Positions 1 to 10,139 of a stretch of DNA of 53,579 bases are shown here, in pieces. This DNA comes from an uncultured Mycoplasmataceae bacterium. Its GTDB lineage: Bacteria > Bacillota_I > Bacilli_A > Mycoplasmatales > Hepatoplasmataceae. The stretch's first letter is position 1. The number at the start of each line of letters is the position of its first letter. The notes under the pieces were generated by a model. The model saw only the letters and a list, made by a program, of their open reading frames with translations. It had not been told where the DNA came from and did no database searches. Both the position numbers and the translations under genes were made by a program. The DNA lies in assembly GCA_947330515.1 (NCBI GenBank), contig CAMZOE010000046.1, forward strand, positions 1 to 53,579, read 5' to 3'.

Positions 1-1
1 A

Positions 2-187
2 TTAGATAATCGCCCGATTGAATATTTCTTTTCCATTTTAAAACAAGAATATTTAAAGTCAAAAGAAATTTTAAATTATAAAGAATTAAGTTCTATGATA
101 GATTTTGCTATTTATGACTATAATAATATAAGATTTCAAGGGTGCTTAGATAATAAAACTCCTCTTGAAGCAAGAGGAGAAAATTAG
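2..187 (+). mobile_element. IS3-family transposase (OrfB/DDE integrase core), C-terminal end; 5' part lies outside the window
   Basis: Translation LDNRPIEYFFSILKQEYLKSKEILNYKELSSMIDFAIYDYNNIRFQGCLDNKTPLEARGEN* matches the typical IS3 OrfB C-terminal pattern (N-x-P-x-E-x-F-F-x-x-L-K-x-E ... Y-N-x-x-R). Confidence 0.85.
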
Positions 188-252
188 CTTTATAAAGTTG
201 AAAAAATCTCTATCCCAGTTTATTATAATTAAAGAATAATAAGAAAATTTAT

Positions 253-281
253 GCTTGGAGAAATAACCTCCAAGCTTTTTT
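253..281 (+). terminator. Rho-independent terminator downstream of transposase
   Basis: GCTTGGAG-AAATAAC-CTCCAAGC followed by TTTTTT. Confidence 0.85.
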
Positions 282-314
282 ATTATTTATTATAAAACTT
301 CTTTTAATTAATAT

Positions 315-347
315 TAAAAAATAAAGCGCCGCATATTTAATGCGACG
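315..347 (-). terminator. Terminator for minus-strand transcription
   Basis: Minus strand CGTCGCAT-loop-ATGCGGCG then CTTTATTTTTT. Confidence 0.7.
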
Positions 348-541
348 TAAAATAATTTTTAAACTAAAATTTTACTATTTTAGTTTATTAAAATGATTGT
401 ATTTTGTTTTTGATTCTCGGAAAAGAAATTTGATAGAGATAAAATATTTTTACCCCTATCAAATAATAAAATATATACATTTTAAAGAAATTAATCTTTT
501 TTATTAGAAATTAAATTTAATTATTAATTGTTTTATATGAT

Positions 542-1144
542 TTAACGATTTTCATTTTTTAAACTAAATTTTAATTTAGGCAATAAGATATACATCGGTA
601 AAATTATAAACGGAGTAATTTGAAAGTTACTAAGTCATCAATTTGGTTGATATCCTTAAAATATTGAACTATGTAAAAGATCCATTCAATAATGTTTTTG
701 AGACAATAATTTATCACCACCAGATGAAAGAGACTTACCAATAACCCCAAAACTTGTTCAAGGTAATAAAATACTATTAATTGTCGTTTTTACAATAGGA
801 AATGTTGTTTTACCTTCTGTTTCATTAAAACCTCAAGAAGGATATAATTCTCTAGGAATGAATTCATCAGAATGTGTTTTTCATGATAAATCCATATAAT
901 GAATTCGAACAATAAATAAATTTCCAAAGAAAAGTTCTCAAATAAAAAATACAATAACAATAGCATAAATAAAATTAACATTTTTTATAAAATGTAAAAG
1001 AAAATAATTAAATCAAATAATAAGAATTGTTTCCATAAACATGAAATAAAAATAAAGAGTAAAATTAAAATATCTTCAAGGAATTGCATTTCCTTATACT
1101 TTATGAAAAATATTTTTATAATAAGGTAAATTTCCCAAAATCAT
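542..1144 (-). pseudogene. Degraded multi-span membrane protein gene with two in-frame TAA codons
   Basis: Frame from ATG at 1144 to TAA at 542 with many TGA(Trp) codons; protein-like text (…YFNFTLYFYFMFMETILIIWFNYFLLHFIKNVNFIYAIVIVFFIWELFFGNLFIVRIHYMDLSWKTHSDEFIPRELYPSWGFNETEGKTTFPIVKTTINSILLPWTSFGVIGKSLSSGGDKLL…GYQPNWWLSNFQITPFIILPMYILLPKLKF) interrupted by TAA at 1094-1096 and 656-658. Confidence 0.6.
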
Positions 1145-1160
1145 ACTTCATATTAAAAAT

Positions 1161-1187
1161 AAAAATTCCACTTGATATTTCAAGCGG
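1161..1187 (-). terminator. Rho-independent terminator
   Basis: Minus strand CCGCTTGA-AATA-TCAAGTGG followed by AATTTTTATTTTT. Confidence 0.75.
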
Positions 1188-1196
1188 AAAAAATGT

Positions 1197-1508
1197 TTAT
1201 CTCAGTTTAAATAAATAAACTTTTATTTTATTTTTAGTAAAATTAAAAATTTCCATTCTTTTAAGAAAAAAATCATTATTATATTTCTTATAAAAATTGA
1301 TAGTAATAATTGATATTGTAATGAATAATAATAATTCTCCAACTGCAAACATGATTGCAGACCATGAAGAAAAAGATGCGAAAAGAAAAGACATAAAAAT
1401 TATAAAAATGTTTAATATTAAAAAAGTTCTAAAAAACTTTTTTCCAATAAATTCGCTTTTAAACATTTTATCTTTTAAAGAAACCATTAACATACAAACA
1501 TTATACAA
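1197..1508 (-). CDS. Small hypothetical membrane protein
   Basis: 103-aa ORF ending in TAA with two hydrophobic segments; followed by terminator at 1161-1187. Confidence 0.5.
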   Translation of the reverse strand: MYNVCMLMVSLKDKMFKSEFIGKKFFRTFLILNIFIIFMSFLFASFSSWSAIMFAVGELLLFITISIITINFYKKYNNDFFLKRMEIFNFTKNKIKVYLFKLR

Positions 1509-1616
1509 AAAAAATTTAATATTTAAATTTTATTTACTTAAAATAAAAAAACTCAGAGAAAATTACTCTGAGTTTTTTATCTTAATTTATTTTAAAGTTT
1601 TATTTAAAAAAATTGA

Positions 1617-3428
1617 TTAGTCTTCTTCAATAAATGTTTCTTGAAAAAGATCTTCTTCATAGCTTGTATAAACATCATCATAATTATCATATTCATCAAC
1701 ATAACTATCATTAAAGTTATCTTTATGATTAGTTCCATTTTCTTCTAGTAATTGAATTTCAGTACTTAACATTTCATTGAAAGTTTCAAGGTAATTTGTA
1801 TCATCAGAACGTTTTTTATAAATAAACATTAATCATAGAAAGAGAATTAATCCAATAATTAAAATAATTATAATAATGGTAATTACAATCGCAAGTGGAT
1901 TAGAATGTCAAAAAATTATTTTTTGAATTTCTCCATTTGCTTCCTCATCAATAATTGCAATAGAATAAGTTTTTTCTTTTGAAATTTTAAAGCTTAAAGT
2001 TTTATTATCTTCAAGTGTTTCTTTTAAAATAGTTTTTCCAGATTTTGTTTGAATAACAACACTTTTTCCTTTTAAAGAATTATCAAAAAGATATTTACTA
2101 TTATAGGTTAATTGATAAGAATTAGTATAAAGATGATTTTCTTTAACATTACTTTCTGATAAAATAAATTTCACTGATTTATTAATAACTATTGGAAAAT
2201 TTTCATTTTGAAGATACATAAATTGAACATCATCAAATAGTTTTTTTTGTAAAGTAATATCTTGGAATTTTTTTGTTAATATTTTTTCTATCGAAAGATT
2301 AATATTAGTTCCATTTGGATCTGTAAAGTTAAGATTGCTATTTGGTTCTTCTTCAAAATAAATATTTTCCGCACTAACATTGTTACTATTTACTAATGCT
2401 GTTGATGAAGTAGCAAATCCAAAATTAGTATCTTTACCATCATAAAAATCGGAAATTAAAGTTTTTTCCATCATAATGTCTGCAATATTTATTTTTGATG
2501 CCCCAATATTATTAGCAACTAAAGCATAATGTTTTTCTGAAAATAAAAATGGAGATAAGGCATTAAAAGTTATTCCATGATAATAACCATTACTTATATC
2601 TAAAGAAGTTGTTCCTTTAGCATCAGCAATCAATGGAGAAAAAAATCATTTTGCACCATAAGAATTATTATTATTTGATAATAAAAAATAAGTAAAATTA
2701 ACATTTTCTAATCAAAATCCGTTAATAACAATTTCCCCTTTTGCTTTTCCGATTAATCCTAAATTTACAACATAACTAGAATCATTAATAGCATTTTTAA
2801 AAATTAAATTATTAATATTTAGATCTTTAACAACAATGTTTTCTAAAATATCGTTTTCTGATGTTGCTAATAATATTCCTAAATCCTCTTCTTTTGATGA
2901 AGAATCTAAATCAAAGAAAAGATGATTAAGTTTATAATTATTGATACTTATATTTTTATATGTTGAATTAGAAGAAGAATAAACAAAGAAAGGAATATTT
3001 TCTAAGTTAACATTTTCAATTTCAACATAATTTAATAAACTGAAAACACTGTCTTTCTTTTGTAAAGCGTCATTGTATCCATAAGCACTATAATCTGCAT
3101 AATATTTTGATCCTTTAGTGACAGCATCATTTCTAATAGTATGACCATTAAAATCAATTATTTTATGACTATCTATTGTCCCTTCAAGAGAAATTGCTTC
3201 TTCGCTACCAGAAAAATCAACATCGCTTTCAAGAGTATAAAGATTATCATTTTTTTCTCAATCATAATTATTAATTTGTTGAACAAATTCTTTACTAGTG
3301 ATAATTTCATTAGTTTCTGTAGTTGTTTTATTCATTTGAAGATGTTTAGGAGAAATTATTGTTGTTCCTAATGAAGATGTAATCATTGTTCCTAACAATA
3401 AACTACTCATTAATATTTTTTTCTTCAT
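1617..3428 (-). CDS. Surface protein: N-terminal signal/anchor, large ectodomain, C-terminal TM and acidic cytoplasmic tail
   Basis: Read through TGA: MKKKILMSSLLLGTMITSSLGTTIISP…DVDFSGSEEAISLEGTIDSHKIIDFNGHTI… to TM (HSNPLAIVITIIIIILIIGLILFLWLMFIYKKR) and TAA at 1617; RBS AGGAGAATAC. Confidence 0.8.
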
Positions 3429-5575
3429 TAGTATTCTCCTTCTTCATAAGCATATTGTTCAGAATCAATATAACTAGAAATAGCTAAATAAGATGTATGA
3501 ATATGATCAAATTCTTCTCTAGAAATATTTCCTTTTAAAAATTCTTTAAGTTTTTTATTGTAAACTTTTTGAAGTTTTGCATGTGTTGCTGTTTTAGGAA
3601 GTGATAAAGTTGCATAAAATTCATCGATTTCATCAAAATCGTAATGATATTGATTAAAACGTTCAGAAAGTTCACTATTTTCAGCAGTAGCAACTTTTCC
3701 TTTTTTAACCATAAAGGTAATGAATAAAATAATAATAATTAGAATAATTAAAATTATAAGAACAATAGCAGTAATAATTGTTGGATATAAATAAGAAGGA
3801 ACAGGTGTAACTTCTAAAGCAACAGGATTATTAAGCGGTATAACATTATTCCCTTGTTTTAAAGAAACTTTTAAATAAAATTGTTGTAATCTTGTTTTTT
3901 TAGGTTTTTTATATTTAAAATCTATTTTTTCATTAAATGAATATTCTTCTTGAGAGATAACTACTAAAGTATCAGCATTAGCAGTTTCACTACTTTCCAT
4001 TCTATCTAATTCAATAAGTACTTTTAAATTATCATTTATACGAACAAAACCAGGTTTTAATCTTCCTTCAAATTTTATCTTACTTCATTTATTAGTTAGT
4101 TTTGCACCTTCTGTAATTGGTAAAATAATTGGTTCTGGAAGCTCCCCACTATTTAAAAAATAAAATTCATTATTAAAATTTTTGTTAAAAAAGGATGATG
4201 AAGTTGCTTTTTCAAAAGAAATACTATTGTATCCTTCTTCACTAGATTCAACAAAATAATTAATCTTATTTTTACTACTTAAACCTGCATTAAATAATTC
4301 TTCTTTTTCTTTGTCTTCAGAATATTTAACAAATGTGATTTTACTTTTATCAACTTTTCCACTAACTTTTCCATAATTTAATCTTTTAGAAAAATCATGC
4401 ATATCAGAATAAATAAATGACATTGTCATTATTCAAGTGGAATTAACTAATTTTGTTTCCTCGCTCAAGAAAACCGTTGAAGTAAAAACTCTTCCTACAA
4501 AAATATTATTAACAGTTATGTTTATTGGTTCTTGATCAAAAGAAATTAAAGAGTTTTGTCTATTACCTTTAATATTTGTATCATTATTAGAAATAAATTT
4601 AATTTCATCAAAATAAATATTATTAAAACTAGAACTTCCGATTAAATTTTGAAAAATTCCAAAATTCATTGATACGTCTTGGTTAACTTGAATTCCTCGT
4701 TCATTTAAAGAAAATTCAATATTATAAAAAGCTAAATTATCAAAATTTAATTTAGAATTTTCATCATTACCAAGTCTTGAAAACAATGCTATTGTTGTTT
4801 GACCAACTTTTTTAATACTGTCGTAATTATAAATATTTTGACCAATATAATAATTAGAAAAAGCTAAATTACTAAAATCAACATTATTTATTTGATCCGC
4901 AACTACTCCAATAAATTTTTCTTGTTCATTTAAATCAGGTTGAGGTGAATAATTTAATACAGAACCTCAATATAAATTAGAAACATTAGTATTACTAAAA
5001 GAAGAATCAGTAATAGTTAAATGTTCGATATCATATGCTAAAAAAGGAACATTAATAAAATTAGCATTTTCTAATGTTAAATTATCAATATCATAAAATC
5101 AATATAAATAATAAAAAGATATACGAGGAGTGTTAGCTACTCCATTATCTTTATCATATTTTACTTGACTAATAATTTTTTGATTATTTTTTGTAAATTC
5201 ACCAGATTTTTTACTAAATAAAGGTTGATAAGTTTTATTAAAGACATTATGTCCATTAAAATTAATAGTAACATCTTTATAACCATGAATAGCATAGTCA
5301 TTTGAAAAAGTACTTTGATTTAAAGAACTATCTTTAAAATCGCTTAAATCTATATCTTTTTCAATAGTAACGTTTACATTTCCCTCTGTTTCGTTTGCTT
5401 TAATGTATTCACTAAATGTTTTAGAGTTATATATCTCTTCGTTTGAATTTTCAATCGTTTTTTGACTTTGACTAAATTCTTTATTTTCTAAAAAGAAAGA
5501 ATTACTAAAAGTAAACAACGAAGAAAGTAAAATTACATTAAAAAAAAGAAGTTTTTTTTTCATTTTTTTTCTCAT
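3428..5575 (-). CDS. Surface protein paralog-like to the downstream gene; C-terminal TM followed by degenerate J-domain-like cytoplasmic tail
   Basis: MRKKMKKKLLFFNVILLSSLFTFSNS… DIDLSDFK…AIHGYKDVTINFNGHNVFNKTYQ…; TM PTIITAIVLIILIILIIIILFITFMVKK; tail DEIDEFYATLSLPKTATHAKLQKVYNKKLKEFLKGNISREEFDHIHTSYLAISSYID. Confidence 0.8.
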
Positions 5576-5829
5576 TTCTCAAATCTAAAAATTTTTTAAT
5601 ATTAGTATTTTGTTTTAAATATTAAAAACATAAAAAACAACAAAAACACTTATTAAATATAATAATTACAACAAATCATTAATGTTTTTTTTAAATCAAA
5701 AAATCATTTATTATAACTATTATTTTTCTATTTAAATCACTATAATTATATAACTTTTTTACACTTTATTTTGTTATTTTTAAAGAAATTTTTGGGAAAA
5801 CTGATAAAAAAAATAAAGTATAAAATACT

Positions 5830-6987
5830 TTATTTAAATTCGCTATATTTCTTTCATATTAATTTTTTTTCTCTACTTAAATCTGTAAAATAAACAGAAT
5901 CAAGAATTAAAAGATTAATTAGCTTTTCTTGTTTTTCTTCTTCATTATGATACAAAATAATAAATTCTGGAGAAGACTTAAAGAATTTTAATAATAAAAT
6001 TAATTCTTTATAAAATCATCAATCAGTATCACAAATAGAATTTCCTAAAATAATAACTTCCGTTATCTCTTCAGAAATTTCATTTAAAAAGATATTTTTC
6101 ATATCAATTAAATTATCTTTTAATACACCTTGAAACTCTTTTCTAAGAGTTGCAATTTTAGGATTATTAACTTTTCTAGAAATTAAATTTGTTCCAAAAA
6201 CAATATTTCTTTTATTAATTTCTCCATATATATGAAAATTTTTATATAAATTTTTTGTTTCCATTAATGTTTCTGGAAAGGATTGAAAATAAATATCTGA
6301 TGTCTTATTAGAATAATTAAAATTAAAAGATAATAATTTTGTAATACGATGTTGATTATCATAATTACTTTCTTCATTAAGATATTCATCATATTCTTGA
6401 GTTTTTTTATTAGATTTAAAAAGTAATTTATAAATCTTTTCATTCATTAAAATATCTTTTTTATCTTGAATATGAAAGTAAACTATAAGCAATTCTTTAA
6501 AAGAGTTTAATGCTTTTATCAAATAATCAATATTTCTTTGATAAACTTCTTCTACATCGTTTCTTTGATAAAAAGAATCAATTAAATAGCCCTGATCATC
6601 AGCAAGTAAATTTGTTGAATGAAAATTATTTTCTAGGATGAACGTTTTTCTATTAGGGGTACTTTTTAACATTGGAATTGAATTTAAAAAGAATTGGTTT
6701 CACAAAATTATGAAAGCATTTAAATCATTAGTATAATTTTTTTTTCAATATTTTAAAGAAAATTTTTGAAAACGTAAATGATTTTGTTGATTAATATCAA
6801 TAAAATTAAAAACTAAGGCAATTTCTTTTTCAAAATCCGCTCATTTTTTTATTGGTTTTATTCTTTTTAAATAAAGAAATCAAATATTTTTTGATTTTTT
6901 AAATTCTAAAAACTCTAAAAAATCAGATAATTCCGTTTTCATATTATGAAACAAATCAAAACCGTTACCAAAAATAGCTATTTTCAT
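5830..6987 (-). CDS. AbiH-like abortive infection protein
   Basis: N-terminal MKIAIFGNGFDLFHNMKTELSDFLEFL and C-terminal ITEVIILGNSICDTDWWFYKELILLL resemble the two signature motifs of the AbiH family (GNGFDL..G..T.Y.DF / GHS...D..YF). Confidence 0.75.
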
Positions 6988-7088
6988 TTTACCACCTTAT
7001 TAATTTTCACCTCATTAAACTTAACTTAATTTAACTTAATTATAACAAAAATTAATTAATCGTTTTCAATATAAGAAAGAATTTTTTT

Positions 7089-8707
7089 TTAAGAAATTAA
7101 ATTTTTTTTATATTAAAAAATTTTTTAATTTTATTGCTTGTAATTATTGTGTTTTTTTCTGGTAATACAAGAAATAAATTTTTCTTTGTACGTGTAAATG
7201 CTACATAAAGAAGCATTTCCATTTTAATCTTTGTTACTTCGTTAATTAATTCATTATCATTAAAATATTTATTAAAATTAAAAATATGTCAATTGTTATG
7301 TTCAAGATAAATTATGACATTATCAAATTCTTTTCCTTTAACAGAATGGAAAGTATAATTTTCATCTAAATTTTTATATAACTTATAAGCATCTTCATAA
7401 ACTTTTCATTCTATTTTCTTAAAAATAGGATTTTTTAATTCACTTATAGAATATTCGTTAAGAAAAAAACCTAGTTCACCTTTATATAATGGATGATTCA
7501 AAATAGAAGTAACTATCACTTCAACATCATTTATTGAGTTCATTGTTTTTATTTTTGGTTTAAGTTCATCTAAAATTTTTTCAATAGTAGCTTTAGTTTT
7601 TTTCTTGATAAAAATTTTTTCTCCAGTTTTTTCATCTTTTTCAATAATTCAAAAATCTTCTGAAAAAACTTGATCAACATATTCAAAAAACTTAAAGATT
7701 ATTTTAACATGTAAGGCACTTCCTTTAACAAATGAAGTTTTGCTTACTCCAGTTTCTTTTTGAATAAAAGCTTTTTCCACAATAAAAGCTTCTGGATTTA
7801 AATTCAACATTCTTTGTTCGTTTTTTAAATGTAAAATTGCATCAAATTTTATTCCTTCTTGGTCTTCAATTTTATTAATAAATTCTTTAGTATTTATATC
7901 GCTTTCAATGACTACTAACTTTGATGGAAACTCTTGCAATTCTTCATTCAAAGAAGTTTGAACAAAATCATGACGAAATTGATTGAAAAAAGTAACTAGT
8001 TTTTGTGAAGAACGAAAGTTTCCCTCTTTATAAAAAACAGTAGCATTATCATTTATTTCTACAGTAAGTGGGTTTTCATAAATTCTTTGATTTGGATCAC
8101 CAAAAAAACCAACAGATAATGATGTAAAGTTTGTAGAAGAAAATGCTTTTAAAACTTCTTCATCAGTATCTTGAAACTCATCAATTAAAACAGCATCATA
8201 GTTTTCCTCAATAAGTTTAACAAATGTTTCTGGTCTTCAAGCAAAAATTTTTCCAAAAACTTTTGGAATTTGATAGTTGCTTAGATACATTATTCCAGTA
8301 TCTAATTGATGTTCATAATCAACTCCCTCGCCAGAAAATCCAAAACCTTTATAAAAAAATTCTTTTCCTTCTAAAATTTTAGTTTGAAATTCTTTTCCAA
8401 AAAAATCAAAATATTCAGTTTTTAAAAACTCATTTACTAAGGTTCTATTTTTTCTCATAAAAGAACGAATAAAAGCATGGATAGTTTTAACTTCCATTAA
8501 TTCATTTTTACCATATCTCTCTATAATTTCATCTTTAGCAACATTAGTAAATGAAATTACTAAAAGCTTTTTTTTAACTTTAAGTAATTCATCAATTAGT
8601 AATAATAATGTCGTTGTTTTTCCAGAACCAGCTCCTCCAATTAATTTAAAATTTTTATGATTATCAATTTGTTCTAATAATTGATTAATATCTTTATATT
8701 CAATCAT
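7089..8707 (-). CDS. UvrD/Rep-like superfamily I DNA helicase
   Basis: GGAGSGKTTTLLLLIDELL (Walker A), ISFTNVAKDEI, VKTIHAFI, VLIDEFQDTDEEV (Walker B), FGDPNQRIYE, TFHSVKGKEFDNVIIY, LLYVAFTRTKKNLFLV. Confidence 0.9.
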
Positions 8708-8778
8708 TTTTCCCTCTTTAATTTACTTTCAAAATTAATCATATAGTTTTTAATAAGATTAATAATTATCTAATTATT

Positions 8779-9156
8779 TTAAATGGTAGCTAAAAAATCA
8801 ATAATAGCAGGAATGAAAACTAATCCACCAATAATTATAGCTATTATAGTTACAAATAACGTTGCCATCGCTGAAACATCTTTTACTTTTTTAACCTTAA
8901 CATTATATTCAAAAGAAACAATATCCACCAAATATTCAATTGCAGTATTAATTATTTCAAAACCAATTACTAAACCAATAGCAAAAACAATTAATCCTCA
9001 TTCTACATAAGATAATTTTAAAATAAATCCAAAAACTATAACTAAAAATGCAACAAAAAAATGTGCTCACAAGGAACGTTCTTCCTTAATCATAATAAAA
9101 AGACCATTGAAAGCATTTTTAAATTTTTTATAAACATGTTTAAATCATCTTTTCAT
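8779..9156 (-). CDS. dgkA: Diacylglycerol/undecaprenol kinase
   Basis: MKRWFKHVYKKFKNAFNGLFIMIKEERSLWAHFFVAFLVIVFGF…WGLIVFAIGLVIGFEIINTAIEYLVDIVSFEYNVKVKKVKDVSAMATLFVTI; E-x-x-N-T-A-I-E motif; overlaps ybeY stop (TAATG). Confidence 0.9.
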
Positions 9157-9695
9157 TAAATATTTTCCTTTCTAATTTTTGTTTTTGCTAAAATTTCTCT
9201 TTGTCTACTATACATCTCTTCTGCTTCTATTTCAGTTAAATGATCATATCCAATTAAATGTAAGGAACCATGCATAAATAAAAAAACTATTTCCATTTCT
9301 TTATTTGATTCAATTGTTTTTGCTTGCGAATCCAAAATATCTAAATTAATAAAAATATCTCCTAAATCAAGAATTTTTATTTTAGAAATAAAATTATCAT
9401 CAAGATTACCACTAGGAAATGAAAGAACATCAGTGCTTTTATCTTTATTTCTATAAATTTTATTTAAATTTTTAATTTCATTTGAATCAATTAAATTTAT
9501 TGATATCTCTAGTTTTTGAAAACTGATTTTTTTACTAAGTTCTCTTTCAATCTCCTTTGCAATCAAATAAAAATTTTTCTCTATCTTATCAATATCAAAG
9601 TTATTTTTTTTTAGTTTTTCTTCATCCCAATTTTTTGTTAATATCAAAGAAGAATTATTATTTTTTTTAGTTCATTTTTTTATTTTACCAATCAT
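9156..9695 (-). CDS. ybeY: Endoribonuclease YbeY (rRNA maturation)
   Basis: STDVLSFPSG … EMEIVFLFMHGSLHLIGYDHLT (H-G-x-L-H-L-x-G-Y-D-H). ATG at 9695 chosen over the internal start reported in the ORF track. Confidence 0.92.
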
Positions 9696-9774
9696 AATTA
9701 GAATTATATCTTTAAAATAAAAAATTAAAATATTAGAATTAAAATTTTTAATGTATAAATAGTAAAATAAAATT

Positions 9775-10137
9775 ATGAAATTAATTAGTGAATCAACATA
9801 TGAAATAAAAAAATCAACTTTTATTTCATATTTATATGAAGATTTTGAATTAGAAAAATTTAAAGAAATAATGAAGGAATTAAAGAAAAAACATAAAAAA
9901 GCAAGACATATTTGTTTTGCATATAGTTATGAAAAAAATAATATCGTTTTTAAAAAATATAATGACGATGGTGAACCAAGAGGAACGGCAGGGATTCCCA
10001 TCTTAAATATAATTGAACAACACAAACAAAGAAATACTGCTATTATTGTTGTACGATATTTCGGAGGTAAAAAACTTGGTGCTTCTTTACTTTTAAGAAG
10101 TTACTCAAAAAGTGCTAACCTTAACTTTAAAAAATAA
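9775..10137 (+). CDS. YigZ/IMPACT family protein
   Basis: STYEIKKSTFISYLY…KARHICFAYSY…NDDGEPRGTAGIPILNIIEQHKQRNTAIIVVRYFGGKKLGASLLLRSYSKSA. Confidence 0.88.
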   Translation: MKLISESTYEIKKSTFISYLYEDFELEKFKEIMKELKKKHKKARHICFAYSYEKNNIVFKKYNDDGEPRGTAGIPILNIIEQHKQRNTAIIVVRYFGGKKLGASLLLRSYSKSANLNFKK

Positions 10138-10139
10138 AA

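Noticed and set aside
205-445. Possible IS terminal inverted repeat (aatctctatcc at ~206 versus gatagagat at ~433)
   Set aside because: Only about 9 matching bases; too short in an AT-rich sequence to call without the other IS end.
1297-1620. Plus-strand 107-aa ORF opposite 1197..1508
   Set aside because: Antisense to a better minus-strand ORF; no RBS and composition reflects the complementary strand.
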